Part shown: positions 1 through 8,848 of the stretch, piece after piece | How the letters are laid out: the number at the start of each line of letters is the position of its first letter | Position numbering within the stretch: position 1 is the first letter of the stretch | Assembly (NCBI GenBank): GCA_017302015.1 | Contig: JAFLEE010000009.1 | Coordinates: 33,361 to 97,360 of the forward strand | Direction of reading: 5' to 3' | Source of the DNA: Spirochaetota bacterium | GTDB taxonomy: Bacteria > Spirochaetota > UBA12135 > COTS27 > JAFLEE01 | DNA length: 64,000 nucleotides | Notes under the pieces: generated by a model | The model's database searches: none | Told to the model about the DNA's origin: nothing | What the model saw: the letters and a program-made list of their open reading frames with translations, nothing else | Made by a program: the position numbers and the translations under genes

Positions 1-912
1 ATGCTCTTCCCCCTTTGGGCGGTGCTGGCGATCCCCATCCTCCTCTCGGCCCCGGCGCTCTACCCGTGGGCCGATACGGAGCGCGCGGCCCACGACCCCG
101 TGCTCGTCCAGCGCCTCGCGTTCATGAACCTCCCCTTCTTCTCGCTGCGGGGCCTCGCCTATCTCGGCGTCTTCTTCGGCCTCGCCCTCCTCCTGCGCCG
201 GTCGTCGCTCGCGGGGCGCCCCACCATCGACCGCATGCGCTTCCTCGCCGGCCCCGGGATGGTCGCCTTCGCGCTCTGCGCCACCTTCGCGGCCTTCGAT
301 TGGGTGATGTCCCTCGCCGGAACCTGGTACAGCACGATCTTCGGGATCTATTTCTTCGTCGGAGCGGCGACGGGGGCCCTGGGCCTTTGGCTCTTCCTCA
401 CCGCCCTCCTCGAGCGCCGCGGGCTCTGGGGCGTTCCCGTGGGGGTGGAGCACCGCCACGACCTGGCGAAGTACCTCTACACCCTGACGCTCTTTTGGGC
501 CCATGTGGCCTTCCTCCAGTTCCTCCTGATATGGTACGCCAAACTCCCCGAGGAGACCTTCTACTACGCCGTGCGCAGCCGCTACGGTTGGGAATGGGTG
601 ACGGGAGCGCTCATGGTCGGGCACCTCCTCCTGCCGATCTTCCTCTTCATGGGGCGCCGGGCCAAGCGGAGCCTCGCCCTCGGGGGATTCTTCGGCTTGT
701 GGATGCTCCTGATGCACGCCCTGGATGTCTGGTGGATGACCGCCCCCTCCAATTTCCCCATGCGTCGGTTGGGCGCCGTTGAGATTCTCTGCTTCCTCGG
801 CTTCGGCCTGCTGGCCGTCGGCGGGGTCCTGCGCCTCCTGGGCCGCTCGCCGCTCGTTCCCGACCAGGATCCCCGCCTCGAGGCCTCGCTGAAACTTAGG
901 AGCGAACCATGA
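1..912 (+). CDS. actF: Alternative complex III subunit ActF-like membrane protein (probably 5'-truncated by the window)
   Basis: Polytopic membrane protein resembling the C-terminal part of ActF, the quinol:cytochrome c oxidoreductase subunit of alternative complex III, which replaces the bc1 complex and passes electrons to a cytochrome oxidase. About eight hydrophobic segments are visible in 303 residues, with the helix pair around FDWVMSLAGTWYSTIFGIYFF (split here as FDWVMSLAGT and WYSTIFGIYFF, roughly residues 99-119) typical of the family. Full-length ActF is about 400 residues, and the first base of the window happens to be an ATG, so the true start probably lies upstream. It overlaps the next gene by ATGA, and the oxidase genes follow directly, as in known act-cox clusters. 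The ActF assignment is by family resemblance; the exact subunit letter is less certain than the complex. Confidence 0.8.
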   Translation: MLFPLWAVLAIPILLSAPALYPWADTERAAHDPVLVQRLAFMNLPFFSLRGLAYLGVFFGLALLLRRSSLAGRPTIDRMRFLAGPGMVAFALCATFAAFDWVMSLAGTWYSTIFGIYFFVGAATGALGLWLFLTALLERRGLWGVPVGVEHRHDLAKYLYTLTLFWAHVAFLQFLLIWYAKLPEETFYYAVRSRYGWEWVTGALMVGHLLLPIFLFMGRRAKRSLALGGFFGLWMLLMHALDVWWMTAPSNFPMRRLGAVEILCFLGFGLLAVGGVLRLLGRSPLVPDQDPRLEASLKLRSEP

Positions 913-1214
913 GCGGCGTCCCGGGGAACGCGGCGCACGGCGAGCCCGCCTCCAAGCCCATCGCCTTCTGGGTGCTGGGCGCGGGGATCTTCGTGGCGGT
1001 GATCGTTGTCGTCACGGTGCTCATCTACCGGCACCTCTTGGAACGCTCCCAGGACGCGGCCGAAGCCGCGCTCCCCGCCCGGGAGTGGACGGTGCTCCGC
1101 GAGAACGAACGGAAGGATTTGGAAAAAGCCTATTGGCTCGACCGGAGCGCCGGGAAGGTCCACCTCCCCATCGGCGCCGCCATGGAGAAGGTCGTGAAGG
1201 AATATTCCCGGTGA
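909..1214 (+). CDS. Small single-span membrane protein of the act-cox operon
   Basis: A 101-residue protein with one transmembrane segment at about residues 18-41 and a charged C-terminal tail. The tail carries LDRSAGKVHLPIGAAMEKVV (residues 77-96), a short pattern of the kind found in small proteins encoded between alternative complex III and oxidase genes. It overlaps ActF by 4 bp at the start (ATGA) and the SCO gene by 4 bp at the end (GTGA), so it is translationally coupled on both sides. It may be an accessory or assembly subunit of the complex III-oxidase supercomplex. No catalytic or heme-binding motif is present, so the role is inferred only from position. Confidence 0.75.
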   Translation: MSGVPGNAAHGEPASKPIAFWVLGAGIFVAVIVVVTVLIYRHLLERSQDAAEAALPAREWTVLRENERKDLEKAYWLDRSAGKVHLPIGAAMEKVVKEYSR

Positions 1215-1999
1215 GGAAGTTCTGGGCGCTGCTCCTCGTCGGTGCGGGCCTTTCGATCGCGGCCGAGTTGCCGCATAAACTGGAGGGGGTGCGCATCGAG
1301 GAGCGCCTCGGGGCGACCGTGCCCGCCTCTCCCGCCGTCTTTCGTGACGAGACGGGAAAGGAAATCCCGTTTTCGGCCCTCTTCGACGGGAAACGCCCCG
1401 TGATCCTCGTCATCGCCTATTTCCGCTGCCCCATGCTCTGCGGCCTCGTGCAGGGTGCGGTGGTCAACGGGGTCAACGGGATGGGCCTCACGGCGGGGGC
1501 CGACTACCGCATCGTCACGGTCAGCATGGATCCCAAGGATACCGTCGTGGAAGCGGCCAAGAACGCAGGGCGCTACCGGGCACTCCTCAAGAATCGGACC
1601 GGGGACGACGCGTGGACGTTCCTCACCGGCGAGACCCCCGAGATCCGCAAGGTCGCCGATGCCGCGGGGTTCATTTACCGCTACGACCCGGCCAGCGGCG
1701 AGTATCTCCACGCCGCCGGGATATTCGTCCTCACACCGCGGGGCAAGATCTCGCGCGTCTTCACCGGGGCCCTCTACAAGAGTTTCGACCTGAAGCTCGC
1801 CCTCCTCGAGGCGAAGGAGGGGCTCGCTCGCAGCGCGGCGGAGCATTTCCTGCTCTATTGCTACCAGTACAACCCCAAGCAAGAGGGCTACGGACTCAAG
1901 GCGATGGTGCTCATGCGCCTCGGCGGGGCCCTCGCGGTGCTCTCCCTCGTGCTCCTCTTCATCCTGCTTACCCGCCCGAAAAAAACCAAGCCCGCCTGA
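1211..1999 (+). CDS. SCO1/SenC-family copper chaperone for cytochrome oxidase
   Basis: Thioredoxin-fold copper chaperone that helps load the CuA centre of oxidase subunit II. The copper motif CPMLC is at residues 73-77 and the conserved histidine is H167 (YLHAAG), giving the expected Cys-Cys-His set. The N-terminus is a signal or anchor segment, and a hydrophobic helix near residues 235-255 followed by a lysine-rich end suggests a C-terminal membrane anchor, so the domain should sit on the periplasmic side. I chose the GTG at 1211 because it overlaps the previous stop (GTGA) like the neighbouring gene joints; the open frame runs further upstream but that part overlaps the preceding gene. Length is 262 aa. 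It lies immediately before coxB, its expected client. Confidence 0.9.
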   Translation: MRKFWALLLVGAGLSIAAELPHKLEGVRIEERLGATVPASPAVFRDETGKEIPFSALFDGKRPVILVIAYFRCPMLCGLVQGAVVNGVNGMGLTAGADYRIVTVSMDPKDTVVEAAKNAGRYRALLKNRTGDDAWTFLTGETPEIRKVADAAGFIYRYDPASGEYLHAAGIFVLTPRGKISRVFTGALYKSFDLKLALLEAKEGLARSAAEHFLLYCYQYNPKQEGYGLKAMVLMRLGGALAVLSLVLLFILLTRPKKTKPA

Positions 2000-2006
2000 G
2001 ATCCCC

Positions 2007-2978
2007 ATGGCCCCACCCCTCGTCACCAACGAAAGCCTCATGCACCTGGGAGACCTCTGGTTCCCCACCCTCGCCGAGAAGGCCATGGGCGGGGTCGACC
2101 TGCTCTATTGGGGGATCTTCTGGGTTTCCGTGGGGCTGGGCGCCGCGATCTTCGGGGTGGCGGTCTATCTCGGCATGAAGTACCGCCGCGGGAGCGCCGC
2201 GGCGCGCCCCGAATCGGAGCACCAGGGCATGGCGATGGAGGTGGCGTGGACGGTCATCCCCCTGGTGCTGGTGCTCAGCGTCTTCGTGTGGTCGTTCCTG
2301 GACCACCTGCGCTCGGTGGTGCCCCCGGCGGACGCCTATGAAGTTCGGGTGCTGGGCAAGAAGTGGTTCTGGCAATTCGAATACCCCCAAGCGGGCGTCA
2401 CCGCCATCAACGACCTCGTGGTGCCGGTCAACCGGAACATCAAGCTCAATATGTCGTCGGAAGACGTCATCCACAGCTTCTTCCTGCCCAATTTCCGGCG
2501 CAAGAAAGACGTGCTCCCCAACCGCACGACCTCGCTCTGGTTCCACGCGGACCGCGAGGGGAAGTACCAGATCTTCTGCGCGGAATATTGCGGCGACGGG
2601 CACTCGGTCATGCTCGGGAACCTCCTCGTGGTCTCGCAGGAGGCCTTCGACCAGTACCTCGCCAAGGCCAGCGCGACCTCCGACGAACCGCTGCCCCAAT
2701 TGGGGAAGAAACTCTACCAGTCCAAGGCCTGCTTCACCTGCCATACCGTCGACGGCTCGGCGGGAACGGGCCCCTCGCTCCTGGGCCTCTATGGTAAAAA
2801 GAGGCGGTTCGCCGACGGGTCGTCCCTCGACGCCGACGAGAATTACCTGCGGGAAAGCCTGCTGGTGCCGGCGGCGAGAGTGGTGCAGGGATTCCAGCCC
2901 GTCATGCCCACCTACCAGGGCCTCCTCAAGGAAAGGGAAATCACCGCCATGATCGAATACCTGAAGGGCCTGAAATGA
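2007..2978 (+). CDS. coxB: Cytochrome c oxidase subunit II with fused cytochrome c domain (caa3 type)
   Basis: Electron-entry subunit of an aa3-type heme-copper oxidase. Two transmembrane helices (about residues 30-55 and 75-100) are followed by the cupredoxin domain with a complete CuA site: C191, E193, C195, H199 and M202 in [13 protein letters not shown] class I cytochrome c domain is fused at the C-terminus, with the heme motif CFTCH at residues 242-246 and a candidate distal Met near the end (QPVMPTY). That fusion defines a caa3 oxidase, which can take electrons directly from a membrane donor such as the adjacent alternative complex III. The gene is 7 bp after the SCO gene and overlaps coxA by ATGA. 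Length 323 aa is normal for caa3 subunit II. Confidence 0.96.
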   Translation: MAPPLVTNESLMHLGDLWFPTLAEKAMGGVDLLYWGIFWVSVGLGAAIFGVAVYLGMKYRRGSAAARPESEHQGMAMEVAWTVIPLVLVLSVFVWSFLDHLRSVVPPADAYEVRVLGKKWFWQFEYPQAGVTAINDLVVPVNRNIKLNMSSEDVIHSFFLPNFRRKKDVLPNRTTSLWFHADREGKYQIFCAEYCGDGHSVMLGNLLVVSQEAFDQYLAKASATSDEPLPQLGKKLYQSKACFTCHTVDGSAGTGPSLLGLYGKKRRFADGSSLDADENYLRESLLVPAARVVQGFQPVMPTYQGLLKEREITAMIEYLKGLK

Positions 2979-4615
2979 GCCACCACCCCGACCCCAACGC
3001 CTCCTACCTCGAATCGCCCGCGGGGTTCTGGCCCTGGCTGAAGAGCTGGCTCTTCACCCTCGACCACAAGCGCATCGGCATCCTCTATTTCCTGGGGATC
3101 GTCTTCTCCTTCGGCCTCGGCGGGTTCTTCGCCATGGTCATCCGCATCGAGCTCCTGAGGCCCCACGGCCTCATGCTCACCCATACCCAATACAACCAGG
3201 TGTTCACCCTCCACGGGGCGGTGATGGTCTTCCTCTTCATCATCCCGAGCATTCCCGCGACCATCGGTAATTTCGTGCTGCCGCTGCTCCTCGGCGCCAA
3301 GGACGTGGCCTTTCCACGCCTCAACCTGCTCTCCTTCTATATCTACCTCCTCGGCGCCGTGCTGGCGATCTTTTCGCTCTTCTCCGGCGCCGTCGACACG
3401 GGGTGGACGTTCTACACGCCCTATTCGACCCAGACCGGCACGGCGGTCATCTCCATGACCCTGGCCGCCTTCGTGCTCGGCTTCTCCTCGATCCTCACGG
3501 GCATCAACTTCATCGTCACGATCCACAAGCTGCGGGCGCCCGGCATGGGCTGGTTCCGCATACCGCTCTTCGCGTGGGCCACCTACGCCACCTCCATCAT
3601 CCAGATCCTGGCCACCCCGGTGCTGGCGATCACCCTCGTCCTGCTCATCCTGGAGCGCACCCTGGGCCTGGGCATCTTCGACCCGGCCCTGGGGGGCGAT
3701 CCCGTCCTCTTCCAGCACTTCTTCTGGTTCTATAGCCACCCGGCGGTCTACATCATGATCCTGCCTGCCATGGGGGTCATGAGCGAGATCATCACCACCC
3801 ACGCCCAGAAGGACATCTTCGGCTACCGGTTCGTGGCCTTCTCGAGCATCGCCATCGCGGTGATCTCGTTCCTGGTCTGGGGCCACCACATGTACGTCAG
3901 CGGCCAATCGCTCTACGCCAACATGATCTTCTCGGTGCTCACCCTGCTCGTGGCCATCCCCTCCGCCATCAAGGTCTTCAATTGGGTCGCCACCCTCTAC
4001 GGCGGCCATATCCATTGGCGCGTGCCCTTCCTCTACGCCATGGGGTTCATCTTCCTCTTCCTCATCGGCGGCTTCACCGGCATCATCCTGGCGCTGCTCT
4101 CCCTCGACGTCCACCTGCACGACACCTACTTCATCGTCGCCCATTTCCATTACGTGATGGTGGGCGGCACGGTCATGGCGTTCGTGGGGGCGCTGCACCA
4201 CTGGTGGCCGAAGATGTTCGGGAGGATGTACTCGGAGAATTGGGCCCGCGTGGCGTTCGTCCTCGTCTTCCTGGGCTTCAACCTCACCTTCTTCGTCCAG
4301 TTCATCCTGGGCAGCAAGGGCATGCCGCGGCGCTACCACAATTACCTCGACCAGTTCCAGCCGCTCCACGCCTTCTCCACCTTCGGATCCTGGGTGCTCG
4401 GGCTCGGCTTCATCGTCATGACCGTCTACCTCATCCATTCGGCCTTCCGCGGGAAGAAGGCTCCCGCGAACCCGTGGGAAAGCCGCACCCTGGAGTGGCA
4501 GACCGCTTCGCCGCCGACGACGGGGAATTTCGAGGGGACGCCCACGGTGACGGGCGGGCCCTATGATTACCCGCGCGCCGGCGCCGCGGCGGGGCGGAAC
4601 GGGCGGCCCGAATGA
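2975..4615 (+). CDS. coxA: Cytochrome c oxidase subunit I (A2-type)
   Basis: Catalytic subunit carrying heme a and the heme a3-CuB centre; reduces O2 to water and pumps protons. Twelve hydrophobic helices are visible. Ligand motifs are intact: [10 protein letters not shown] (heme a), YSHPAVYI (residues 253-260, CuB His255 and the cross-linked Tyr259), WGHHMYV (CuB His pair) and [11 protein letters not shown] (heme ligands). The Glu of the common GHPEVY motif is absent and replaced by the YSHPxVY form, which is the hallmark of A2-type oxidases. It overlaps coxB and coxC by 4 bp each. The C-terminal tail contains [10 protein letters not shown], a usual subunit I ending. Length 546 aa is typical. 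Confidence 0.97.
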   Translation: MSHHPDPNASYLESPAGFWPWLKSWLFTLDHKRIGILYFLGIVFSFGLGGFFAMVIRIELLRPHGLMLTHTQYNQVFTLHGAVMVFLFIIPSIPATIGNFVLPLLLGAKDVAFPRLNLLSFYIYLLGAVLAIFSLFSGAVDTGWTFYTPYSTQTGTAVISMTLAAFVLGFSSILTGINFIVTIHKLRAPGMGWFRIPLFAWATYATSIIQILATPVLAITLVLLILERTLGLGIFDPALGGDPVLFQHFFWFYSHPAVYIMILPAMGVMSEIITTHAQKDIFGYRFVAFSSIAIAVISFLVWGHHMYVSGQSLYANMIFSVLTLLVAIPSAIKVFNWVATLYGGHIHWRVPFLYAMGFIFLFLIGGFTGIILALLSLDVHLHDTYFIVAHFHYVMVGGTVMAFVGALHHWWPKMFGRMYSENWARVAFVLVFLGFNLTFFVQFILGSKGMPRRYHNYLDQFQPLHAFSTFGSWVLGLGFIVMTVYLIHSAFRGKKAPANPWESRTLEWQTASPPTTGNFEGTPTVTGGPYDYPRAGAAAGRNGRPE

Positions 4616-5256
4616 GCCAGGTCCCCCGCAAGGAGCACCACGCCGCCCACCATTTCGACGACGCGGTGCAGGAGCGCGACGCCGCCCTATTGGGCATGTG
4701 GCTCTTCATCGGGCAGGAACTCCTGTTCTTCGGCGGCCTGGCCGTGCTCTACATCGTCATGCGCCTCCAGCATCCCGGAGCCTTCGTCGAGGGGTCGGGG
4801 CATCTCTCCTGGAAACTCGGCGGCCTCAACACGGCGTTCCTGGTGGTGAGCAGCATGACCCTGGGCCTCGCGATCCGCAGCGCCAAGCGCGACGAGGCCG
4901 GGAAGATCGTCCCCTTCCTGGGCGCCACCTTCCTGCTGGCCCTTTCGTTCCTCGTGGTGAAGGGCTTCGAGTATTCCGAGAAGATCCACCACGGCTTGGT
5001 GCCCGGGAAATGGTTCTCGGCCATCGGGGCCGATCCTTCGCTCCACGTCTTCTTCGGCATGTACTTCGCCACCACCGGGCTCCACGCGCTCCACGTGCTC
5101 ATCGGGATGGGCCTCCTCGTCTGGCTCATGCTCCGCGCGCGCCGGGGCCATTTCCATTCCGGCTACCAGACGCCGCTGGACCTCGTGAACCTCTATTGGC
5201 ACACGGTGGAACTCATCTGGATCTTCCTCTTCCCCGCCCTCTACCTGGTGAGTTAG
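4612..5256 (+). CDS. coxC: Cytochrome c oxidase subunit III
   Basis: Structural subunit of the oxidase, with about five transmembrane helices in 214 residues. Family landmarks are [22 protein letters not shown] sequence near residue 24, the [19 protein letters not shown] helix (about 143-161) and [20 protein letters not shown] near the C-terminus, where WHTVE...W is the conserved subunit III signature. It overlaps coxA by ATGA and is followed 4 bp later by the subunit IV gene. The short N-terminus is usual for five-helix forms that accompany A2-type or caa3 oxidases. Confidence 0.95.
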   Translation: MSQVPRKEHHAAHHFDDAVQERDAALLGMWLFIGQELLFFGGLAVLYIVMRLQHPGAFVEGSGHLSWKLGGLNTAFLVVSSMTLGLAIRSAKRDEAGKIVPFLGATFLLALSFLVVKGFEYSEKIHHGLVPGKWFSAIGADPSLHVFFGMYFATTGLHALHVLIGMGLLVWLMLRARRGHFHSGYQTPLDLVNLYWHTVELIWIFLFPALYLVS

Positions 5257-5260
5257 GCCC

Positions 5261-5656
5261 ATGGAAAGCGTCAAAACCCAATCCCTCAAATACTACTTCG
5301 CCGTCGCCGCGTCCATCCTCGTGCTCGTGGCCGCGGCCCTCGCGGTGCACGCCACGATGAAGGGCCCGGTGGCCAGCGCCCTCACCCTCGGCCTCGCCGG
5401 GCTCCAGGCGGTGGTGGTGGTGCTCTTCTCCATGGGACTGCGCAAGGAGAAGGGGTTCAACCGCCTCATCTTCGTGGCGAGCCTCATGTTCCTCGGCTTC
5501 TTCATCATCCTCACCCTGGCCGACGTGCTCACCCGCGGGGATGTGGCGAAAGACGAAGAGTTCAATTTCTCCATCAAGTCACCGGTCAAGCCGCTGACGG
5601 GCAGCAACCATACGATCGACGGGCATCCTCCGCGGCACGAGGGCCGCGCGCCATGA
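5261..5656 (+). CDS. coxD: Cytochrome c oxidase subunit IV-like membrane protein
   Basis: A 131-residue protein with three hydrophobic helices (about residues 11-30, 37-54 and 66-86) and a soluble C-terminal tail, the usual plan of the prokaryotic COX4/CtaF family that stabilises subunit I. There is no cofactor motif. It follows coxC after 4 bp, and its stop overlaps the start of ctaB by ATGA. The assignment comes from size, topology and fixed operon position rather than from strongly conserved residues. Confidence 0.85.
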   Translation: MESVKTQSLKYYFAVAASILVLVAAALAVHATMKGPVASALTLGLAGLQAVVVVLFSMGLRKEKGFNRLIFVASLMFLGFFIILTLADVLTRGDVAKDEEFNFSIKSPVKPLTGSNHTIDGHPPRHEGRAP

Positions 5657-6543
5657 GCGAAAAGGCTCCCGGCGCCGCGCGGGACCTCCTAGAATTGACC
5701 AAACCCCGGGTCGTCCAACTCGTCACGGTCACCACCGCCCTGGGCTTCGCCATCGGGAACCGGGGCTCGTTTTCCCTGCCGGTCTTCGCCGCGGCGGTCG
5801 CGGGCGCGTCCCTCGTTTGCGCCGGCGTCGGGGCGATCAACCAGGCGATGGAGGTGGAGAGCGACTCCCTCATGACGCGCACCCAGCGGCGCCCCCTGCC
5901 CACCGGGCGCCTCAGCCGGTCGTGGGCGACCGCTTTCGGGCTCGCCCTCATCCTCGGCGGCGCGGCCCTCAACGCCTGGGGCGTGGGCGCCCTCATGGCC
6001 ATCGGCGCCCTGGTCACCGCGCTCCTCTACCTGCTCGTTTATACGCCGCTAAAGACGCGCACGTGGCTCAGCACCGCCGTCGGGGCGATCCCCGGCGCGC
6101 TGCCTCCCCTGGGCGGCTTCATGGCGGCCTCCGGCGGCCTCGGTTGGCAGGGTTGGGTGCTCTTCGGGCTCCTTTTCTTCTGGCAATTCCCGCATTTCTA
6201 CGCCATCGCTTGGATCCACCGGGAGGATTACCGCCGGGGCGGCCACCTGATCCTTCCCGTGGTGGAGGACCGGGGGGACCGCACCGCGGTCCACGTGATC
6301 GCCTTCACGGCGCTGTGGGTCGTCGCCTCGTTCATTCCGCTGCGGTGGACCGGGGGGATGCCCTCCATAAGCCTGATCATCTCTTGGATCTTGCTGGCCC
6401 CCGCGGCCGTCTTCTTCATGGGACGTTCCCTGGCCTTCGCGAAACAGAGGGACATCCCCTCCGCCCGGCGCCTCCTTCGGGCTTCGGTTCTCGCCCTGCC
6501 CCTGGTCCTCGGCATCAAGTGCCTGGAACTCCTCGGGCGGTGA
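5653..6543 (+). CDS. ctaB: Protoheme IX farnesyltransferase (heme O synthase)
   Basis: UbiA-superfamily prenyltransferase that adds the farnesyl group to heme b, giving heme O, the precursor of the heme a needed by the oxidase. The first prenyl-diphosphate motif is the family form NQAMEVESDSLMTRTQRRPLP (about residues 61-81, written here in parts: NQAMEVESDS and LMTRTQRRPLP), and the second region contains FYAIAWIHREDYRRGG (about 184-199). About eight transmembrane helices are present and length is 296 aa, both normal. It closes the operon and ends 10 bp before a convergent gene. Heme A synthase (ctaA) is not in this window. Confidence 0.95.
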   Translation: MSEKAPGAARDLLELTKPRVVQLVTVTTALGFAIGNRGSFSLPVFAAAVAGASLVCAGVGAINQAMEVESDSLMTRTQRRPLPTGRLSRSWATAFGLALILGGAALNAWGVGALMAIGALVTALLYLLVYTPLKTRTWLSTAVGAIPGALPPLGGFMAASGGLGWQGWVLFGLLFFWQFPHFYAIAWIHREDYRRGGHLILPVVEDRGDRTAVHVIAFTALWVVASFIPLRWTGGMPSISLIISWILLAPAAVFFMGRSLAFAKQRDIPSARRLLRASVLALPLVLGIKCLELLGR

Positions 6544-6553
6544 CGGGTAGCGG

Positions 6554-8848
6554 CTAGGGAAGCGGCGGCGGGAGCTTCAAGGAAGCGCTCCAGGCCCCGC
6601 AGGCCACCCTCAAGGTTCCATGGGCCGTGGCCGACGGCGCGCGGATCAGGACCACGGCCCGGCCCCGATGGAGGGGAACCCGATCGCCATGGAAGGGCCC
6701 ATGCCATTCGAGGTTCCCGTTGGCCACGGCGACGAGCGAGTGACCGCCTTCGACGGCGAAGCGGGCTTCCTCCAAGGCCTCGTCGCAGAGCGTGCCCGAG
6801 GCGTCCTCGAGCAGGGCCTCGACCTGGAAGACGTCGCCGATGCGGGGCGCCGGACCGCAGGCGCGGAGACGGAGCGAAGTCGGAGAACCCGGGGTGCGGA
6901 GCGATTCAGAAAGTTCCTTCCCGCCGATCTTCGCACGGGCGGTGAGTTCGCCGGGTTCGTAGGCCACCGTCCAGCGGAAGCACCGATTGGGCTGGGCCCG
7001 CCGGGAGCCGAGGGCGCGTCCATTGAGGAAGAGCGACACCTCTTCGCCGTTGGAATAGGCTTCGACCAAGACCTCCTTCCCCGGCGTCCCGCGCCAGACC
7101 GTGGCGATGGGGGGCGGGCTCCACATGGAGGCGGGGGGTTCGGGGGATTCCCGGATGCCGAGGAATAACCGGGGTTCCGCGAGCCAATGGCAGGCCGCGA
7201 GGGAGGCCATCGGCTTGGGACGCAGGGTGGTATCGAAGAGGCCCGAGACGGAGCCGATCCTCGGCCAGGCGCGGTAGGCTTCGCCGAGGTAATCGATGCC
7301 GGCCCAGTAGAAACTGCCGAGCACCCGGTCGTCTTCCATCACGTATTGCCAGGCGTTCTTCTCCACGAAAGCCTCGCGCTTCCCGGGGAGGCTCGTGTAG
7401 TAGACGTAGTTCTCGGTGCCCATGACGAGGGCCTCGGGCGAGCGCTCCAAGATTTCCCTATACCATTGTTCGCCGTAATTGATCCCCACGAGATCGAGGG
7501 AAGCGGCCGAGGCCATCACGCGGGAGGCCTGGCCGGCCGCGTCGCCCCCGCGTTCCAGTCCCGCGAGCACCGGGCGCGTGGGATCGAGTTCCCGGACCTT
7601 CCCGCAGAGCTTCGGGAGGAGGGAATCCAAGTACGGGCTCCCCGGGTGGTCGTTCTCGTTCCCCACGCTATAGACCACGACCGAGGGGTGGTTGCGGTCG
7701 CGGCGGATCCAGGCCTCGAGGTCCTTTTCCCAGCGCTCCTCGAACTCGAGGTAATGGGGCGGTTCCCATTTGTCGGCGAACTCGTCCATGACGAGGAAGC
7801 CCAGGCGGTCGCAGAGGTCGAGGAACGCGTCGGAAGGCGGGTTGTGGCTGGTGCGGATGGCGTTGCAGCCGATCTTCTTCAGTTCCCCCAGACGGAATTC
7901 CCAGAGCGAGTCGGGCACGGCGGCGCCCACGGGCCCCCCGTCGTGGTGGAGGCAGACGCCCTTCATCTTGGTCGGCTTCCCGTTGAGGAGGAAGCCGCGG
8001 CGGGGGAGGAACTCGATGCGGCGCAGGCCGGTGAGGAGCGTCCTCTCATCGACCACGCGCCCGTCGCGGTGGAGCGCGGCGGCGAAGCGGTAGCGGGCGG
8101 GCGCGTCGGGTTCCCAGAGGTCGGGTCGTGAGACCGCGAAGGAGAAGGAGGCGGTGGAGGGGATGTCGACTTCCTTCTCCGCGCGGGCGACTTCGACGCC
8201 GCTCGGGTCGAAGAGGACCCCCTGGAGCCGGCCCCGCCCGGGGGGGCCTTGGATCTCCGCGCGCAAGTCCACCACGGCGGATTCGGCCGTCGCCCGGGGG
8301 CTCGTCACCGAGAGCCCGTGGGGCGCGAAATGGGTTTCGTCCAGGTCCCAAAGATAGGCGAGGCGGGTGAGCCCGGTGCCCGAGTACCAGCGACCGCTCG
8401 GCGCGTCGAGGGTGCTCAACCGCGCCGCCAAGACATTCCCGCCCCGGGCCATGAAGGGGGTGAGGTCGAAGAGGAAGGGGAAATAGCCGTTGGGATGGCG
8501 GCCGACGAAATACCCGTTGAGCCAAAGGGCGCACTGGCGGTAGGCGCCGTCGAACTCCACGAAATAGCGCCGAGAAGGGGACGCCTCGACTTCCAGATGC
8601 TTGCGGTACCACACCAGGCTCCCCGGGAACCAGCCATTGCGGCCGGAGTTCGTCGGGGCGCCGGGGATCGGCGCCCCTTGGGAGATGGGGGAGCGGATCG
8701 TCGCGTCATGGGGCAGATCGACCCGTTCCCAATCGGCGTCGGGCGTGGCGGGTTCGAAGGCGCCTTGGGGCGCCCCATCGCTATTGCTGTCCCAGGGATT
8801 CCCCACGGCCCGGAAGCGCCAATCGCGGCTTAGGTCAATTCTGGGCAT
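6554..8848 (-). CDS. Glycoside hydrolase family 2 enzyme (beta-galactosidase-like, with DUF4982 domain)
   Basis: Intracellular GH2 enzyme of 764 residues without a signal peptide. Domain order is a sugar-binding jelly roll (about 1-180), an immunoglobulin-like domain (180-280), the TIM barrel (about 285-560), a DUF4982-type domain around VEAYSNGEEVSLFLNGRALG (about 590-660) and a C-terminal beta domain. The acid/base is E398 in VGNEND and the nucleophile is E479 in MGTENY. This architecture is common in bacterial beta-galactosidases and beta-glucuronidases; the substrate cannot be read from sequence. The start overlaps the end of the upstream MATE gene by 14 bp, so the two form an operon, apparently driven by the promoter at 10237-10264. 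Confidence 0.9.
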   Translation of the reverse strand: MPRIDLSRDWRFRAVGNPWDSNSDGAPQGAFEPATPDADWERVDLPHDATIRSPISQGAPIPGAPTNSGRNGWFPGSLVWYRKHLEVEASPSRRYFVEFDGAYRQCALWLNGYFVGRHPNGYFPFLFDLTPFMARGGNVLAARLSTLDAPSGRWYSGTGLTRLAYLWDLDETHFAPHGLSVTSPRATAESAVVDLRAEIQGPPGRGRLQGVLFDPSGVEVARAEKEVDIPSTASFSFAVSRPDLWEPDAPARYRFAAALHRDGRVVDERTLLTGLRRIEFLPRRGFLLNGKPTKMKGVCLHHDGGPVGAAVPDSLWEFRLGELKKIGCNAIRTSHNPPSDAFLDLCDRLGFLVMDEFADKWEPPHYLEFEERWEKDLEAWIRRDRNHPSVVVYSVGNENDHPGSPYLDSLLPKLCGKVRELDPTRPVLAGLERGGDAAGQASRVMASAASLDLVGINYGEQWYREILERSPEALVMGTENYVYYTSLPGKREAFVEKNAWQYVMEDDRVLGSFYWAGIDYLGEAYRAWPRIGSVSGLFDTTLRPKPMASLAACHWLAEPRLFLGIRESPEPPASMWSPPPIATVWRGTPGKEVLVEAYSNGEEVSLFLNGRALGSRRAQPNRCFRWTVAYEPGELTARAKIGGKELSESLRTPGSPTSLRLRACGPAPRIGDVFQVEALLEDASGTLCDEALEEARFAVEGGHSLVAVANGNLEWHGPFHGDRVPLHRGRAVVLIRAPSATAHGTLRVACGAWSASLKLPPPLP

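Noticed and set aside
2912..4438. A 508-residue open frame on the minus strand across coxA
   Set aside because: It is a high-GC antisense shadow with low-complexity acidic composition (runs of E, D, H and G) and no family resemblance; coxA on the plus strand is certain.
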